Notes: a model not told the origin generated them from the letters alone. Counted from the stretch's first letter, positions 1-9,323 are shown. The stretch is 52,316 bases of DNA from Deinococcus sp. Leaf326 (GCF_001424185.1 NZ_LMOM01000032.1:356862-409177); one strand, 5' to 3'. Numbers and translations: made by a program.

Positions 1-420
1 CGCAGGACCTCGTCCTGTGCCCGGCGCTGCGCGGTGATGTCGGTGAGGGTGAGGCGGCACAGCCGCGCCGGCTGGCCGGCACGGTGCGGCATGAGCTCGC
101 CGTCCACCTGCAGGAACTGGGCGGGGGCGTCCGGGGTCTGCGGCGGGGTATGAGGCTGAACCTGGAGCTCGACCCGCTGGGGCCCAGGGACCCGGGAGCA
201 ACTGCACCACCCCCTCTCCCGGCTGCTGGCCGACGCGCAGGACCTCGTCCTGCGCGCGGCGCTGCGCGGTGATGTCGGTGAGAGTGAGGCGGCACAGCCG
301 CGCCGGCTGGCCGGCGCGGTGCGGCATGAGCTCGCCGTCCACCTGCAGGAACTGGGCGGGGGCGTCCGGGGTCTGCGGCGGGGTATGAGGCTGAACCTGG
401 AGCTCGACCCGCTGGGGCCC
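1..420. repeat. Partial direct duplication inside the PAS pseudogene
   Basis: Bases 1-185 match bases 236-420 with about four mismatches; the 50 bases between them are unique. The mismatches (for example TGTGCC against TGCGCG near the start) mean the copies have diverged, so this is more likely an old duplication than an assembly error. The 235-base offset puts the second copy out of frame. The first copy may extend past the left edge. Confidence 0.9.
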
Positions 421-876
421 GGGGGTGGTGAAGACGCGGCGCAGAAAGAGGGCGAAACTGCTGGCGTCGTTGCGGCCCAGGAACGCCGAGAAGCGCCGGC
501 CACCGAGGCGGGCGCGGTCCATGCCGAGGTGGCGGGCGGCCTGTAGGTTGCACATGGCGATCATGCCTGCCTGGTCGAGGGTGAGGTAGCCGACGGGGGC
601 GTGTTCGAAGAGCTCGGTGTAGTGCTGCCGGGCGTGTTAGAGGTCGAGGTTGGCCTGGGCCAGACTCTCGTTCTGGAGTTCGAGCTCGATCTGGTGGACC
701 TGAAGCTCGTGACGCTGCTCCAGCAGTTGGGCGATGAGCTGCGCGGGGTCCGTCCCGCGCAGCTCGGCCCCGGCCAGCTCGTGCTCGGGAGGCAGGCTTC
801 CCCGGCCACTCTGGGTCAGCCGCTCGGCTTCCAGCCGCAATTGGTCGTTGGGTGGGCTGATGGTACGTTCATCCAT
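1..876 (-). pseudogene. PAS-domain sensor protein, interrupted and running off the left edge
   Basis: The minus-strand frame opens at an ATG preceded by an AGGAG ribosome site six to seven bases upstream. It reads MDERTISPPNDQLRLEAERL, then a short helical region (about residues 30-78) rich in Glu, Gln and Leu. A TAA at 637-639 ends it. The same frame continues past the stop with HARQHYTELFEHAPVGYLTL and RRFSAFLGRNDASSFALFL, which are typical of a PAS domain, so the stop breaks a longer gene. Further on, a 185-base stretch is present twice with an offset of 235 bases, which is not a multiple of three and shifts the frame. The full gene was probably a PAS-containing histidine kinase or phosphorelay sensor; the kinase part lies outside the window or is lost. 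It is divergent from the CheB-CheR-PAS fusion gene, which suggests a former two-gene signalling pair. Function is inferred from the PAS sequence only. Confidence 0.75.
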
Positions 877-1107
877 AGCAGGCTCCTGAGAGCCGCGAAC
901 AGAGCGGATATGCGGTCCTGTCCCGGTCGTGGTGAGTGAAGCGGACGAAAGGGGGCAGGTCAAGAAAAGTCTACGATCTTCTCTTAATCTAACGGATGCA
1001 CCCCTATGAAATCTCAAATGAACAGTTATATAAGATACAGATTCACTCTTCAATAACTCTGCTAAAAACTTTATGCAATAACTGACCAAAAGTTGGAGCG
1101 TTTCCGC

Positions 1108-1113
1108 TAAGCT
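1108..1113 (+). promoter_or_regulatory. Possible -10 element of the cheB-cheR fusion gene
   Basis: TAAGCT lies nine bases before the proposed ATG, within the AT-rich divergent intergenic region 877-1122. No Shine-Dalgarno sequence precedes that ATG, so a leaderless transcript is possible. No convincing -35 box is seen; the call is weak. Confidence 0.3.
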
Positions 1114-1122
1114 GCGGTAGAT

Positions 1123-4100
1123 ATGGGGGAAGAACAGCGCGGCCCGCCGCAGGGGCCGAATCAGGAACCGGGCACAGGTGGCCCGGCCAGCAGCGCAGAG
1201 TCACGGCCGCAGTCCCCCGGAATGGCCGAGCCGACGCACTCACCACAGGGGCCCGTCGCCGTCGTGGGCATCGGGGGATCGGCCGGGGCGCTCGACGGCT
1301 ACGAACGGTTTTTTCTGAGCCTGCCGCCTCAGAGCGGTATGGCGTTCGTCGTGGTGCCGCACCTCGACCCCCGGCACCGGGGCCTGATGCCCGAGCTGCT
1401 GCAGCGCTGTACCGACCTGCCGGTCGAGGCCATTACCGACGGTCTCCAGGTGCAGGCCGACCACGTGTATGTCCTGCCACCCGGCTCCGGTCTGTCCATC
1501 ATGAACGGCGTTCTCCTGCTTGAGGACCTCGGCCGCACCGAGGGTGGTCTGGGCCAGGTCATCGACCGGTTCTTCGAGGCGCTCGCCGCCGATCAGGGCC
1601 GGCGGGCCGTGGGCGTGGTGCTCTCGGGCATGGGCAGCGACGGCACCCAGGGGATTCAGGCCATCAAGGAGCATTTCGGGATCGTGCTCGTGCAGGACCC
1701 CCGGACTGCCGAGTATCCCATGATGCCCCGGAGCGCCGTCTCGACCCAGCTCGCCAACAGTGTTCTGCCTGCCGAGGAACTGGCCGCGCAGCTCTATGCG
1801 CTCGTCACGCGCTCGCACGCCGCCTCGCCGGGTGACCTGCTCGGCGCCGACGGGCAGCCGGGCGCCCCGATGCAGAAGGTCCTGCGCCTCGTGCGGATGC
1901 GCACCGGCCACGATTTCACGCAGTACAAGCGCAGCACCCTGGTGCGCCGCATCGACCGCCGGATGAAGGCCCACCGCCTGGAGGACATCACCCAGTACAT
2001 CCGGCTGCTCCAGGACAATACCGACGAGGTCGACGCGCTGTTCCGGGACTTCACCATCAACGTGACCAGCTTCTTCCGGGACACCGAGGCCTTCGACGAA
2101 CTCAAGGACCAGCTCCGGCAGTACATCCTGACCGTCAAGCAGGACATTGACCAGTTCCGGGTGTGGGTGGCAGGCTGCTCTACTGGTGAGGAGGCCTACT
2201 CGGTCTGCATCGCGCTGCACGAGCTGATGGACGAACTGCGCGAGGTGCGCGTCTTCAAGGTGCAGGTCTTCGCCACCGATATCGACAAGGAAGCGCTGGA
2301 GCGCGCCCGCTACGGCCTGTACCCGGCCGACATCGCCTACGTGGTTTCCTCCGAGCGGCTCGAACGTTTCTTTCAGCCCAAGGACGACGGCTATCAGGTG
2401 CGCCCCGACATCCGTGACAGCATCATCTTCGCGCAGCACAGCACTTTCGGGGACCCGCCTTTTACCCGCCTGGACCTGCTGTGTTGCCGCAACATGCTCA
2501 TCTACCTGGGGACGCAGCTTCAGCGCCAGATTCTGACCGTCTTTCACTACGCCCTGCATCCGGGGGGGCTGCTGTTTCTGGGGGCCAGCGAAACGACCGG
2601 CCACGAACGCGACCGCTTCACGCTCCTGAGCACCCGTTGGAAGATCTACCGCCGGGGCGAGGGCACGTCCGGTCCACTGCCGCTGCCATTCACTCCGGAC
2701 CAGGGCAGCCTGCCGCTCCTGCCCGAAGCCACCTTTTTGCCGTCTCCCCGGAGTCCGCGCGTCAATGACGTGGGTCAGCAGGCCCAGCGGCTGCTGCTTT
2801 CCCAGTACACTCCGCCCGCCGTCGTGGTCAATGCGGCCGGCGACATCCTGTATGTCAACGGCCGCACAGCCCGCTACCTGGAATTGCCGCCGGGTAAACT
2901 GCTCGTCAACATTTTCGAGATGGTCCAGGAGGAGCTGCGCTACGAGTTGCCCGCTGCCCTGCGGCAGGCCAGCGCCGAGCGTGCCGAGATCGTGCGGCGC
3001 AACCTGCGTCTGACAGCGGGCGGCGGCTTGGTGCTGCTCGACCTGACGGTGCGGCCCATGCCGCAGACCCAGGACCCACAATTCCTGATCGTCTTTCAGG
3101 AGCACGGCGAGTCTCCCGAACAGGCGGCGGCGCCCGAGCAGTCCGACCGCCTACAGGTCCTTGAGCGCGAGTTGCAGCACAGCAAGGAAATCTTGCAGGC
3201 CACTATCGAACAGATGGGCGTGTCCCTCGAAGAACTCAAGAGCACCAACGAGGAACTGCAGACGACCAACGAGGAACTGCAGAGCAGCAACGAGGAACTG
3301 ACGACTTCAAAGGAAGAGCTCCAGTCGCTCAACGAGGAACTCGTCACCATCAACGCCGAGCACCAGCGGGTCATCCACGACCTCGCGCAGGCCAACGACG
3401 ACATGAAGAACCTGCTCGAAAGCGCCGGCATCGCCACGGTCTTTCTGGGCAACGACCTGCGGATCAAGCGCTTCACGCCGCGCATCACCCGGGTCATCAA
3501 TCTCATGCCGGTCGATATCGGCCGCCCCATCACCGATATCAGCGTCAACCTGAACTACGAGTACCTGACCCGCGACATCGCCCGCGTGCTCGACACCCTC
3601 GAGACCTACGAGGCCCAGGTGCAGACCCAGGACGGCCAGTGGTACCTCATGCGGGTCAGCCCCTACCGCACGTCGGACAACTTCATCGACGGCGTGGTGC
3701 TGGCCTTCACCAACATCAACGTGGTCAAGGCGCTCGAAGCCCAGGTGCGCGAATCGATGGAATACGCCGAGGCGGTGCTCAACAGTATGCAGGACCCGCT
3801 GCTGGTGCTCGACCGCCAGCTACGAATCATCACCGCCAATCGGACCTTTTACGACCTGATGTATCTCACGCCCGCGCAGGTCCGGTCCGAGCTACTGTAC
3901 ACAGTCGCCAACTTTGTCTTCGACCAGCCGGACCTGCAACGGAGACTGCGCGAACTCGTGACGACGGACGAGGTCGTCAGCAATTACGTCATTGACCTCA
4001 AAGTGCCCCAGCAAGGGGTCCGCAAGATGAAGGTGGAGGCCGAGGCGGTCGACACGAAAAACGCCGACCAGCCCATGTTCCTCTTCAAGATGGAGGACGT

Positions 4101-4170
4101 GACTGAACTGCTGCTGCGCGCCGCACAGGACGGCTCCGACCTGATCGGGGATGCACGACCCGGGAGCTGA
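1123..4170 (+). CDS. CheB methylesterase-CheR methyltransferase fusion with coiled coil and two PAS domains
   Basis: This is a 1015-residue cytoplasmic signalling protein. After a Pro/Gly-rich leader, residues about 45-230 form a CheB-type methylesterase with the expected catalytic residues Ser53 (GGSAGA), His80 (VPHLD) and Asp173 (GSDGT). Residues about 255-530 form a CheR methyltransferase: TINVTSFFRD, the SAM-binding VWVAGCSTGEEAYS near residue 350, then TRLDLLCCRNMLIYL. There is no receiver domain before CheB. A long coiled coil with repeated NEELQ units follows (about 690-770), then a PAS domain with IKRFTPRITRVINL and a second PAS near the C-terminus. Many relatives continue into a HisKA_2/HATPase kinase; this one stops after the last PAS, so it must act through a partner. 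No chemotaxis genes are near. The second in-frame ATG at 1222 is an alternative start; neither has a clear ribosome site. Confidence 0.93.
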   Translation: MGEEQRGPPQGPNQEPGTGGPASSAESRPQSPGMAEPTHSPQGPVAVVGIGGSAGALDGYERFFLSLPPQSGMAFVVVPHLDPRHRGLMPELLQRCTDLPVEAITDGLQVQADHVYVLPPGSGLSIMNGVLLLEDLGRTEGGLGQVIDRFFEALAADQGRRAVGVVLSGMGSDGTQGIQAIKEHFGIVLVQDPRTAEYPMMPRSAVSTQLANSVLPAEELAAQLYALVTRSHAASPGDLLGADGQPGAPMQKVLRLVRMRTGHDFTQYKRSTLVRRIDRRMKAHRLEDITQYIRLLQDNTDEVDALFRDFTINVTSFFRDTEAFDELKDQLRQYILTVKQDIDQFRVWVAGCSTGEEAYSVCIALHELMDELREVRVFKVQVFATDIDKEALERARYGLYPADIAYVVSSERLERFFQPKDDGYQVRPDIRDSIIFAQHSTFGDPPFTRLDLLCCRNMLIYLGTQLQRQILTVFHYALHPGGLLFLGASETTGHERDRFTLLSTRWKIYRRGEGTSGPLPLPFTPDQGSLPLLPEATFLPSPRSPRVNDVGQQAQRLLLSQYTPPAVVVNAAGDILYVNGRTARYLELPPGKLLVNIFEMVQEELRYELPAALRQASAERAEIVRRNLRLTAGGGLVLLDLTVRPMPQTQDPQFLIVFQEHGESPEQAAAPEQSDRLQVLERELQHSKEILQATIEQMGVSLEELKSTNEELQTTNEELQSSNEELTTSKEELQSLNEELVTINAEHQRVIHDLAQANDDMKNLLESAGIATVFLGNDLRIKRFTPRITRVINLMPVDIGRPITDISVNLNYEYLTRDIARVLDTLETYEAQVQTQDGQWYLMRVSPYRTSDNFIDGVVLAFTNINVVKALEAQVRESMEYAEAVLNSMQDPLLVLDRQLRIITANRTFYDLMYLTPAQVRSELLYTVANFVFDQPDLQRRLRELVTTDEVVSNYVIDLKVPQQGVRKMKVEAEAVDTKNADQPMFLFKMEDVTELLLRAAQDGSDLIGDARPGS

Positions 4171-4297
4171 GCAGAGACGCAAGAGGTATTCAGGTGCAGT
4201 CCGCTCCAGTGTTGCCTGAGCTAGGGCTTGCCCAGCTGTATGGAGTCAGTCTCAGCCTTTCTTACGCTCCCCAAGGCGTGTATTCGCGTCCGTCCAT

Positions 4298-6301
4298 CTA
4301 GGCTTGCAGGTCTTCTGGGCCACACAGAACGCTCAGAGCCGCTTCGACCACCTCGGGGTCGAAGTGCCGGCCGGCCTGGGCGCGCAGTTCCTGCACCGCG
4401 TCCCCGTGCCCCCAGGCCTTCTTGTAGGGCCGGACCTGGGTCAGGGCGTCGTATACGTCGGCGACCGCGACGATGCGCCCGGACAGCGGAATCTGCGTGC
4501 CGGCCAGCCGGCGCGGATAGCCGCAGCCGTCCCACCGTTCGTGGTGGGTCAGGGCGATCTCCTCGGCCAGTTGCAGCAGTTCGGAGTGCCCGCCCGACAG
4601 GATCGTCGCCCCGATCAAGGTGTGTGTCTGCATCTGGGTAAATTCCCCGGCTTCGAGTCGGCCGGACTTGAGCAGGATGCTGTCGGGAATGCCCATTTTG
4701 CCCACGTCGTGCAGCCGCGCCGCAATGCCCAGCAGTTCGGCGCGCGCTTCCGTCCAGCCCAGGGCCCGGGCCAGGCGGGCGCTCATGACTCCCACCCGGC
4801 GGGTGTGGTCGCCGGTCGTTCCGTCGCGGTACTCGGCGGCCATCGCCAGCCGGGTCACGACCTCGTACTGCGCCTGGGCCAGCTCGGCGGTGCGCTCCTC
4901 GACCTGTCGCTCGGCCATCTGCCGGGCCTCCTGCTCGAGTTCGGTGCGCAGCCGGTACGAATCGGCCTCGCGCTGGGCCCGCTCGACCTCGAACTGGATG
5001 CTCAGGTTGCGGGTCTGCCGGTCGCGCTCGGCATTGAATAGTTCTCGTTCGAGCCGGCGCAACTCCTCGCTGTGGTGCAGGGCCTGTGCAGCGTCGCCCC
5101 GGGCCTTGTGCAGGTCGCACAGCGTTTCATGCGCGGTGGCCGCCTCCTTGGCGCTCTGGGTCCGCTCGGCCAGTTCGAGGGCGAGTTGAAGCTGGGTGAG
5201 TGCATCTTCCCAGGAGTGCGAGTGCAGGTAGAACCGTCCGAGGTTGAGCCGGGCTTCCAGTTCGCCCTGCGTCGAGCCGATGCTCAGGGCGATGGCCAGG
5301 GCGTCGTGGTAGGTCACGTAGGCCAGAAGGGATTGCCCGGTCTTCTCATAGAGGTTGCCCAGGCTGTTCAGGGCGCTGAGTTCACCGAACGGGTAGCTCA
5401 TCCCGCGGCACAGGTCCAGGGCCGTTTCCAGATATAGCTGGGCTTCGCCGATGTTTGCGGCTTGAAGGTGAAAGGTGCCGAGACTCAGCGCGACAGAGGC
5501 CTCAACCTGCTTGTCCTGTGAGGCCTGGGCCGCGGTGTAGGCCGAGCCGAGCATCTTGATGGCGCGTGGATTGTCGCCGTCGAGATGGTGCGTCCGGGCC
5601 AGGTTGTGCAGGAGGGTCGCCTCGAGCTTGAAGTTCTGGCTGTTCTGATGCTGGAGCTTGTAGGCTCTGGAAAACGTCTTGACGGCCTCGCTGTACTGCG
5701 CGAGCGCGGACTGCGTGTTGCCGATGTTGATCAGGCACTGCACCTGTCCCAGAAAGTTGCCATCTTCCTGCCAGATCTGTAGGGACCGGTGCAGCAGGGC
5801 CACCGCGTCGCCGACTTCGCCCTGAATGTACCGGACGCCGGCGAGCTGGTTGAACGTGCCCGCCATGATGGCCCTGGACCCCAGGAAGGTGTGCCGGCCC
5901 GTGAGGTCCAGAGAGTGTTCGAGATGTTCGACCGACAGCTCGAGCAGGCCGATATTGAGAAAGATTTTGCCGAGTGCACTGTGGCTCTCGGCGAGGCCAG
6001 CCAGATCTCCGGCCGCTCCGAACAGCGCCAGGGCCTGCTCCATGCTGGTGCGGGCGCTGTGAAAATCAGAGGCCGCCATAAGTGCTTTTCCGGTCAGCAG
6101 CAGAGTCGGACCTGTCACCACGCCGTCGTCGGCCGCGCCTTCCAGGCTTTCACAGGCCCGCGCGAGCCGTAGGGCCTCTCTGGGGTCGGTCTCCAGCAGG
6201 GCGGTGGCCGCGTCCCGTAGATTCCTAAGCCGCGCATGATCCAGCCCGGAGGCGCTGGGCGCCTCCGGGCTGGTCGGGGGGGTTGGAGATGTGTCGGACA
6301 C
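4298..6301 (-). CDS. TPR-repeat protein with C-terminal HD-GYP phosphodiesterase domain
   Basis: The protein has 667 residues and no signal peptide or membrane segment. Residues about 20-430 are a helical array of TPR-like repeats (repeated LG, Y/F and A-rich pairs, for example AESHSALGKIFLNIG). A charged coiled coil (about 435-495) leads into an HD-GYP domain with HD at 531-532 in ARLHDVGK, a second metal motif THHERWDG, and GYP at 594-596. HD-GYP enzymes hydrolyse cyclic di-GMP; the metal ligands look intact, so activity is likely. The TPR half is probably a protein-binding or input module. The start is a GTG (plus-strand CAC) with an AGAGAG sequence just upstream. It follows the subtilase gene by 12 bases on the same strand, so the two are probably co-transcribed. 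Confidence 0.92.
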   Translation of the reverse strand: MSDTSPTPPTSPEAPSASGLDHARLRNLRDAATALLETDPREALRLARACESLEGAADDGVVTGPTLLLTGKALMAASDFHSARTSMEQALALFGAAGDLAGLAESHSALGKIFLNIGLLELSVEHLEHSLDLTGRHTFLGSRAIMAGTFNQLAGVRYIQGEVGDAVALLHRSLQIWQEDGNFLGQVQCLINIGNTQSALAQYSEAVKTFSRAYKLQHQNSQNFKLEATLLHNLARTHHLDGDNPRAIKMLGSAYTAAQASQDKQVEASVALSLGTFHLQAANIGEAQLYLETALDLCRGMSYPFGELSALNSLGNLYEKTGQSLLAYVTYHDALAIALSIGSTQGELEARLNLGRFYLHSHSWEDALTQLQLALELAERTQSAKEAATAHETLCDLHKARGDAAQALHHSEELRRLERELFNAERDRQTRNLSIQFEVERAQREADSYRLRTELEQEARQMAERQVEERTAELAQAQYEVVTRLAMAAEYRDGTTGDHTRRVGVMSARLARALGWTEARAELLGIAARLHDVGKMGIPDSILLKSGRLEAGEFTQMQTHTLIGATILSGGHSELLQLAEEIALTHHERWDGCGYPRRLAGTQIPLSGRIVAVADVYDALTQVRPYKKAWGHGDAVQELRAQAGRHFDPEVVEAALSVLCGPEDLQA

Positions 6302-6313
6302 TTCAGCTCTCTT

Positions 6314-7657
6314 CTATCGAATAGTTTGACCCAGGAAGGCGGCGAGGTCGAGGCGGCCCTGGCCTAGTTGGCCAGCGTACGCGGCGTTGGCCTCGCCCGC
6401 GTAGATATTGCCGGCAGTCTGGGCCATCGCGCCTGTCAGGCTTCTGACAGGGACCTTGAGCTTTTCGCCCAGCGCCAGAGCCAGTCCGCCCGCCGTCATG
6501 GGAGCAGCCATGGAGGTACCGCTCCAGGAGGCCATGCGGCCGTCCGGGGCAGGAGCATAGACGTGCTCGCCTGGCCCGACGATTTCCAGCGCCGCGCCGT
6601 AGTTGGAGAACGACGACTTGAGGTCCTGCGGGTCGACACTCCCGACACTGAGCAGGTTGGCCGCGGCTTTGCCCTGGGCCGCGTTGGCGGCAGGGTAGGT
6701 GATGCGGCCTACGTTCTCGTTGCCAGCTGAGGCCACCACGAGCACGTCCTGGGCTGTGGCCCACTCGACGGCGTCCTGTACAGCCGGCGAATTCTCAGTG
6801 CTTCCCAGGCTCAGGTTGATGACCTGGGCACCCTTCTGCACAGCCCAGCGGATGGCTTGCGCGACGTTTGCCACGTCGCCTGAGCCGTCCGCGTCGAGGA
6901 CCCGCAGGGGCATGATCTTGGCCTGGGGCGCTATCTGCAAGATGATTCCTGCCACGTTGGTGCCGTGGCCATAGGCGCCCTCGCCCGTTATGCCTTCTTC
7001 CTGCGGTACGTTGTCGCCGCCGGCGAAATCCTTCCAGGTCGAGGCGCCAGTCAGAGCTCCCTGAAAAGCTGGATGTTGCAGGTCGATGCCGGAGTCGATG
7101 ACGGCTACGGTCACGCCCTTCCCAAGGTGCGGCGCGAGCTGCTGCGCGCGTTCCAGTTTGATCTGCTGCCACAGCGTGTTGTTCTGAGGAATAGGTGAGT
7201 ATTGCCCGCCTGCCCAGATGGCGATGGACCCTCCGGCCCAGATGGCAATGGAGCCACCCGCCCAGATCGCGATAGAACCCCCGGCCCAAATGGCGATGGA
7301 GCCGTTGGCTATGGCTGTTATCTTCCCGCCGCCGCTGAACACGTCCTTGTTGGCTTCGACTTTCACTTTGCGGCCGCTCAGTGCGTTCAGTACGCCCGCG
7401 CTGCTCAGCTTCGGGTTGAAGCCGATCAGCGTATTGCAGTCGTTTGCCATCCGGGCTGCACAGCCCTCGTCGTTCCAAGCCAGGACCTCGCCCCCTACAG
7501 CCTGCGCCAGCGACTCGCGCGTGTCTCCGGCCTGAAGGGGTACGGAGACGACAGAGTCGTATCTCACCTGAGCTTGTGCGGGCGTGTTAGTGCTCGAGCA
7601 GGCGCTGAGGAGAGACAGGGTCAAAAGAGCGAACGCGGCCGGTACACGGTAGGTCAT
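6314..7657 (-). CDS. Subtilisin-family (S8) serine protease, lipoprotein with four SIAIWAGG repeats
   Basis: From the chosen start the protein has 447 residues. It begins with a short lipoprotein signal peptide ending LLSAC, giving lipidation at Cys20, so it is probably anchored outside the cytoplasm. A small N-terminal domain (about 30-115) is followed by four exact SIAIWAGG octapeptides (residues 120-151). The catalytic subtilase domain follows, with Asp188 in AVIDSGID, His231 in GHGTNVAG, oxyanion Asn313 in ASAGNEN and Ser382 in SGTSMAAP. All catalytic residues are present. The ATG used here has an AAGGGG site eight bases upstream and starts directly at the signal peptide; an upstream in-frame start at 7717 would add 20 residues and spoil the signal, so I rejected it. 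The next gene on the strand is the TPR/HD-GYP protein. Confidence 0.95.
   Translation of the reverse strand: MTYRVPAAFALLTLSLLSACSSTNTPAQAQVRYDSVVSVPLQAGDTRESLAQAVGGEVLAWNDEGCAARMANDCNTLIGFNPKLSSAGVLNALSGRKVKVEANKDVFSGGGKITAIANGSIAIWAGGSIAIWAGGSIAIWAGGSIAIWAGGQYSPIPQNNTLWQQIKLERAQQLAPHLGKGVTVAVIDSGIDLQHPAFQGALTGASTWKDFAGGDNVPQEEGITGEGAYGHGTNVAGIILQIAPQAKIMPLRVLDADGSGDVANVAQAIRWAVQKGAQVINLSLGSTENSPAVQDAVEWATAQDVLVVASAGNENVGRITYPAANAAQGKAAANLLSVGSVDPQDLKSSFSNYGAALEIVGPGEHVYAPAPDGRMASWSGTSMAAPMTAGGLALALGEKLKVPVRSLTGAMAQTAGNIYAGEANAAYAGQLGQGRLDLAAFLGQTIR
7205..7300 (-). repeat. Four tandem 24-bp units encoding SIAIWAGG
   Basis: Four head-to-tail 24-base units lie inside the subtilase gene. The peptide is identical in all four, while the codons differ at several third positions (for example GCC/GCG and GGG/GGC). 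This suggests selection for the peptide rather than very recent slippage. Confidence 0.93.
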
Positions 7658-8612
7658 GCTGAAACCCCTTGCGAGAAAGACGAGGAGGAAAAGAGGAGAG
7701 GTCTCCCAGGATGCCAATAAAGCTCAACTTAAGATGTATCACAAAATCCTTTCATCCTCTGCTTAAAATTTTGGTTCTGGTCCAGACATTCTGAACGTAT
7801 TCCGGGAGAGGTTGGCTATGGGATAGCTCACAGAATGCCCGCGTTTGCATAGGGTGAATAAGGAGTGAATGGGGTGCGGGTGTGTTTGTCCTGAAGTCGC
7901 CTTTTTCAGAGGTCGCTGAGGCTCTCGGCGGCAGAAGGTTGCGGTTGAGTATTCCAGGTGCCTTCTTTTGATATCGCGTGGAAGGCTGGAGGGTTGTGGA
8001 TGTTTCAAACTGTTGCGGTCCCACGCAATCTCAGATCACCTGGATTGTCAATTCTGATTTAACTAAGATTGCTTAGATAAACTGATTATAGGATGACAGT
8101 CGCCATCTCTGCCATCACCCGCTTGAGCACAGGCGCCACGATTCGTCCACCTAGTGATCCCAAATCCGGTTCAGCCGCCTTATGACCCTGACTCAATGAC
8201 AGAGCTCTGGGACGGGTGTTCAACCGCCTGCCAACATTGCAGAAGACGTCCTGCGCTTCTGGCGTGTACGCCGCCGCGATAGAGGCTTGACAAGCTCCTA
8301 GATACTTGTGTAGGTGCAGGGACTCTCTTGCTGTTTGGATCTGTCTGGCGCATCCCCGGGTATTGTGAGTTCTAGATGTCCGCCCGCCGAGTCGCCACAC
8401 AAGGTGATCGTCTCCGCTCACTCCTTCCCTGTGGATGGAGGTGTGCTGTTGAAGGGAGTTGGGAAGAGCTGCTGCCCGTTGATACGTCTGGTTCCGCTTG
8501 ATCACGTCGTCGTCGTGTTGACTTCTGAGGGCAGCTGTCATCAGTTGTGGTTAGATGTCCAGCGGCAGTGTGTTGAGGCGCATGGCTAGGCCTGGCTGGG
8601 TGCCCGCCGGTC
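7658..8612. other. Gene-poor region between the subtilase and an FAD-enzyme fragment
   Basis: No convincing gene is seen. Short open frames (for example the minus-strand frame at 8086-8541) have no ribosome site, no recognisable motif and frame-shifted, stop-rich neighbours. The part up to 8100 is AT-richer than the flanks and should hold the subtilase promoter. The rest has the look of decayed coding sequence. Confidence 0.5.
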
Positions 8613-8891
8613 TCATCCTGTGCTCTGAGCGATGGCCCGCCCGGCTGTGTGTCCGTTGAAGATGCACTCGCCCAGGAAAGTTCCCTCTAGTGACCGGTAG
8701 CCATGAACGCCGCCGCCTCTGAAGCCCGCCATATCCTCCGCTGCGTACGATTCAGGCAGGGGCTGCCCGCCTTGGTCCAGTACCCATCTCTGCAAATCCG
8801 TCTCCAGATGGACAGGCGTTTCCATTGAGCGTCGTCCTGAGCGAATGGCAGTGTGCCAACGGATCTTTCCTGCTATCTGTTCTCGATGCAA
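8613..8891 (-). pseudogene. C-terminal fragment of an FAD-dependent dehydrogenase
   Basis: The last 70 or so residues read ETDLQRWVLDQGGQPLPESY, then AAEDMAGFRGGGVHGYRSLE and GTFLGECIFNGHTAGRAIAQ. This is the conserved C-terminal end of flavoprotein dehydrogenases of the fumarate reductase/3-ketosteroid dehydrogenase type, where the Gly-rich GGGVHGY and GTFLGGCIFSGRTAG stretches close the FAD site. The N-terminal Rossmann fold and the rest of the enzyme (about 450 residues) are missing, and the frame upstream of about 8830 no longer resembles the family. Substitutions at normally Gly positions (LGE for LGG, FRG for FGG) also suggest loss of selection. It is a remnant, not a working gene. Confidence 0.75.
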
Positions 8892-9323
8892 ATAGCCTGT
8901 GTGTTGCTATGGGTCTGTAGACTTTTGCCCTGATGTGGAAGGGGAAAGTTTGAAGCTTGCTGTTGGCGACCTTATCCACTGTGTCCAGCCGAAGTAAGTG
9001 GCGTTGACTTGGTGTCGATGGATACAACTATTGCAGGCCAGTTGACTTACGATTCTATAAAAATATACAGTTTTATATGATAATTAATCTTACTATCTAG
9101 CTGCCCTTGCTGTAAAAACCACTAGTCACTTGACCTAGAATTCTAGCTTATTTTGACCAAGCTTCCGCACAGGCAGAAGCTTACTAAAGAAGATTCTCCT
9201 AATAAGTCTCTGTTGCACTTGACTGTTTTTTTAATTCTGTCATACATGCCCTCATCTACCCGACCTCCTAAATCGGTCTTTATATCTAAATCATATAAAT
9301 TTAGATATAAATTCAGAATAGGA
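8892..9323. other. AT-rich intergenic stretch
   Basis: From about 9030 to 9330 the sequence is much AT-richer than its surroundings. A 70-codon minus-strand frame (9143-9355) overlaps the terminator hairpin of the ABC operon and has no recognisable motif or ribosome site, so I do not call it. The contrast in base composition suggests foreign or decayed DNA. Confidence 0.5.

Noticed and set aside
1..420. CRISPR-like repeats
   Set aside because: Only two long copies with coding content; no short regular repeats and spacers.
1240..3105. Long minus-strand open frame of 621 codons
   Set aside because: It is the antisense shadow of the CheB-CheR fusion; composition follows the codon bias of the plus-strand gene and no motif is seen.
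8086..8541. 151-codon minus-strand frame in the gene-poor region
   Set aside because: No ribosome site, no motif in any of the three minus frames; kept only as possible decayed sequence.
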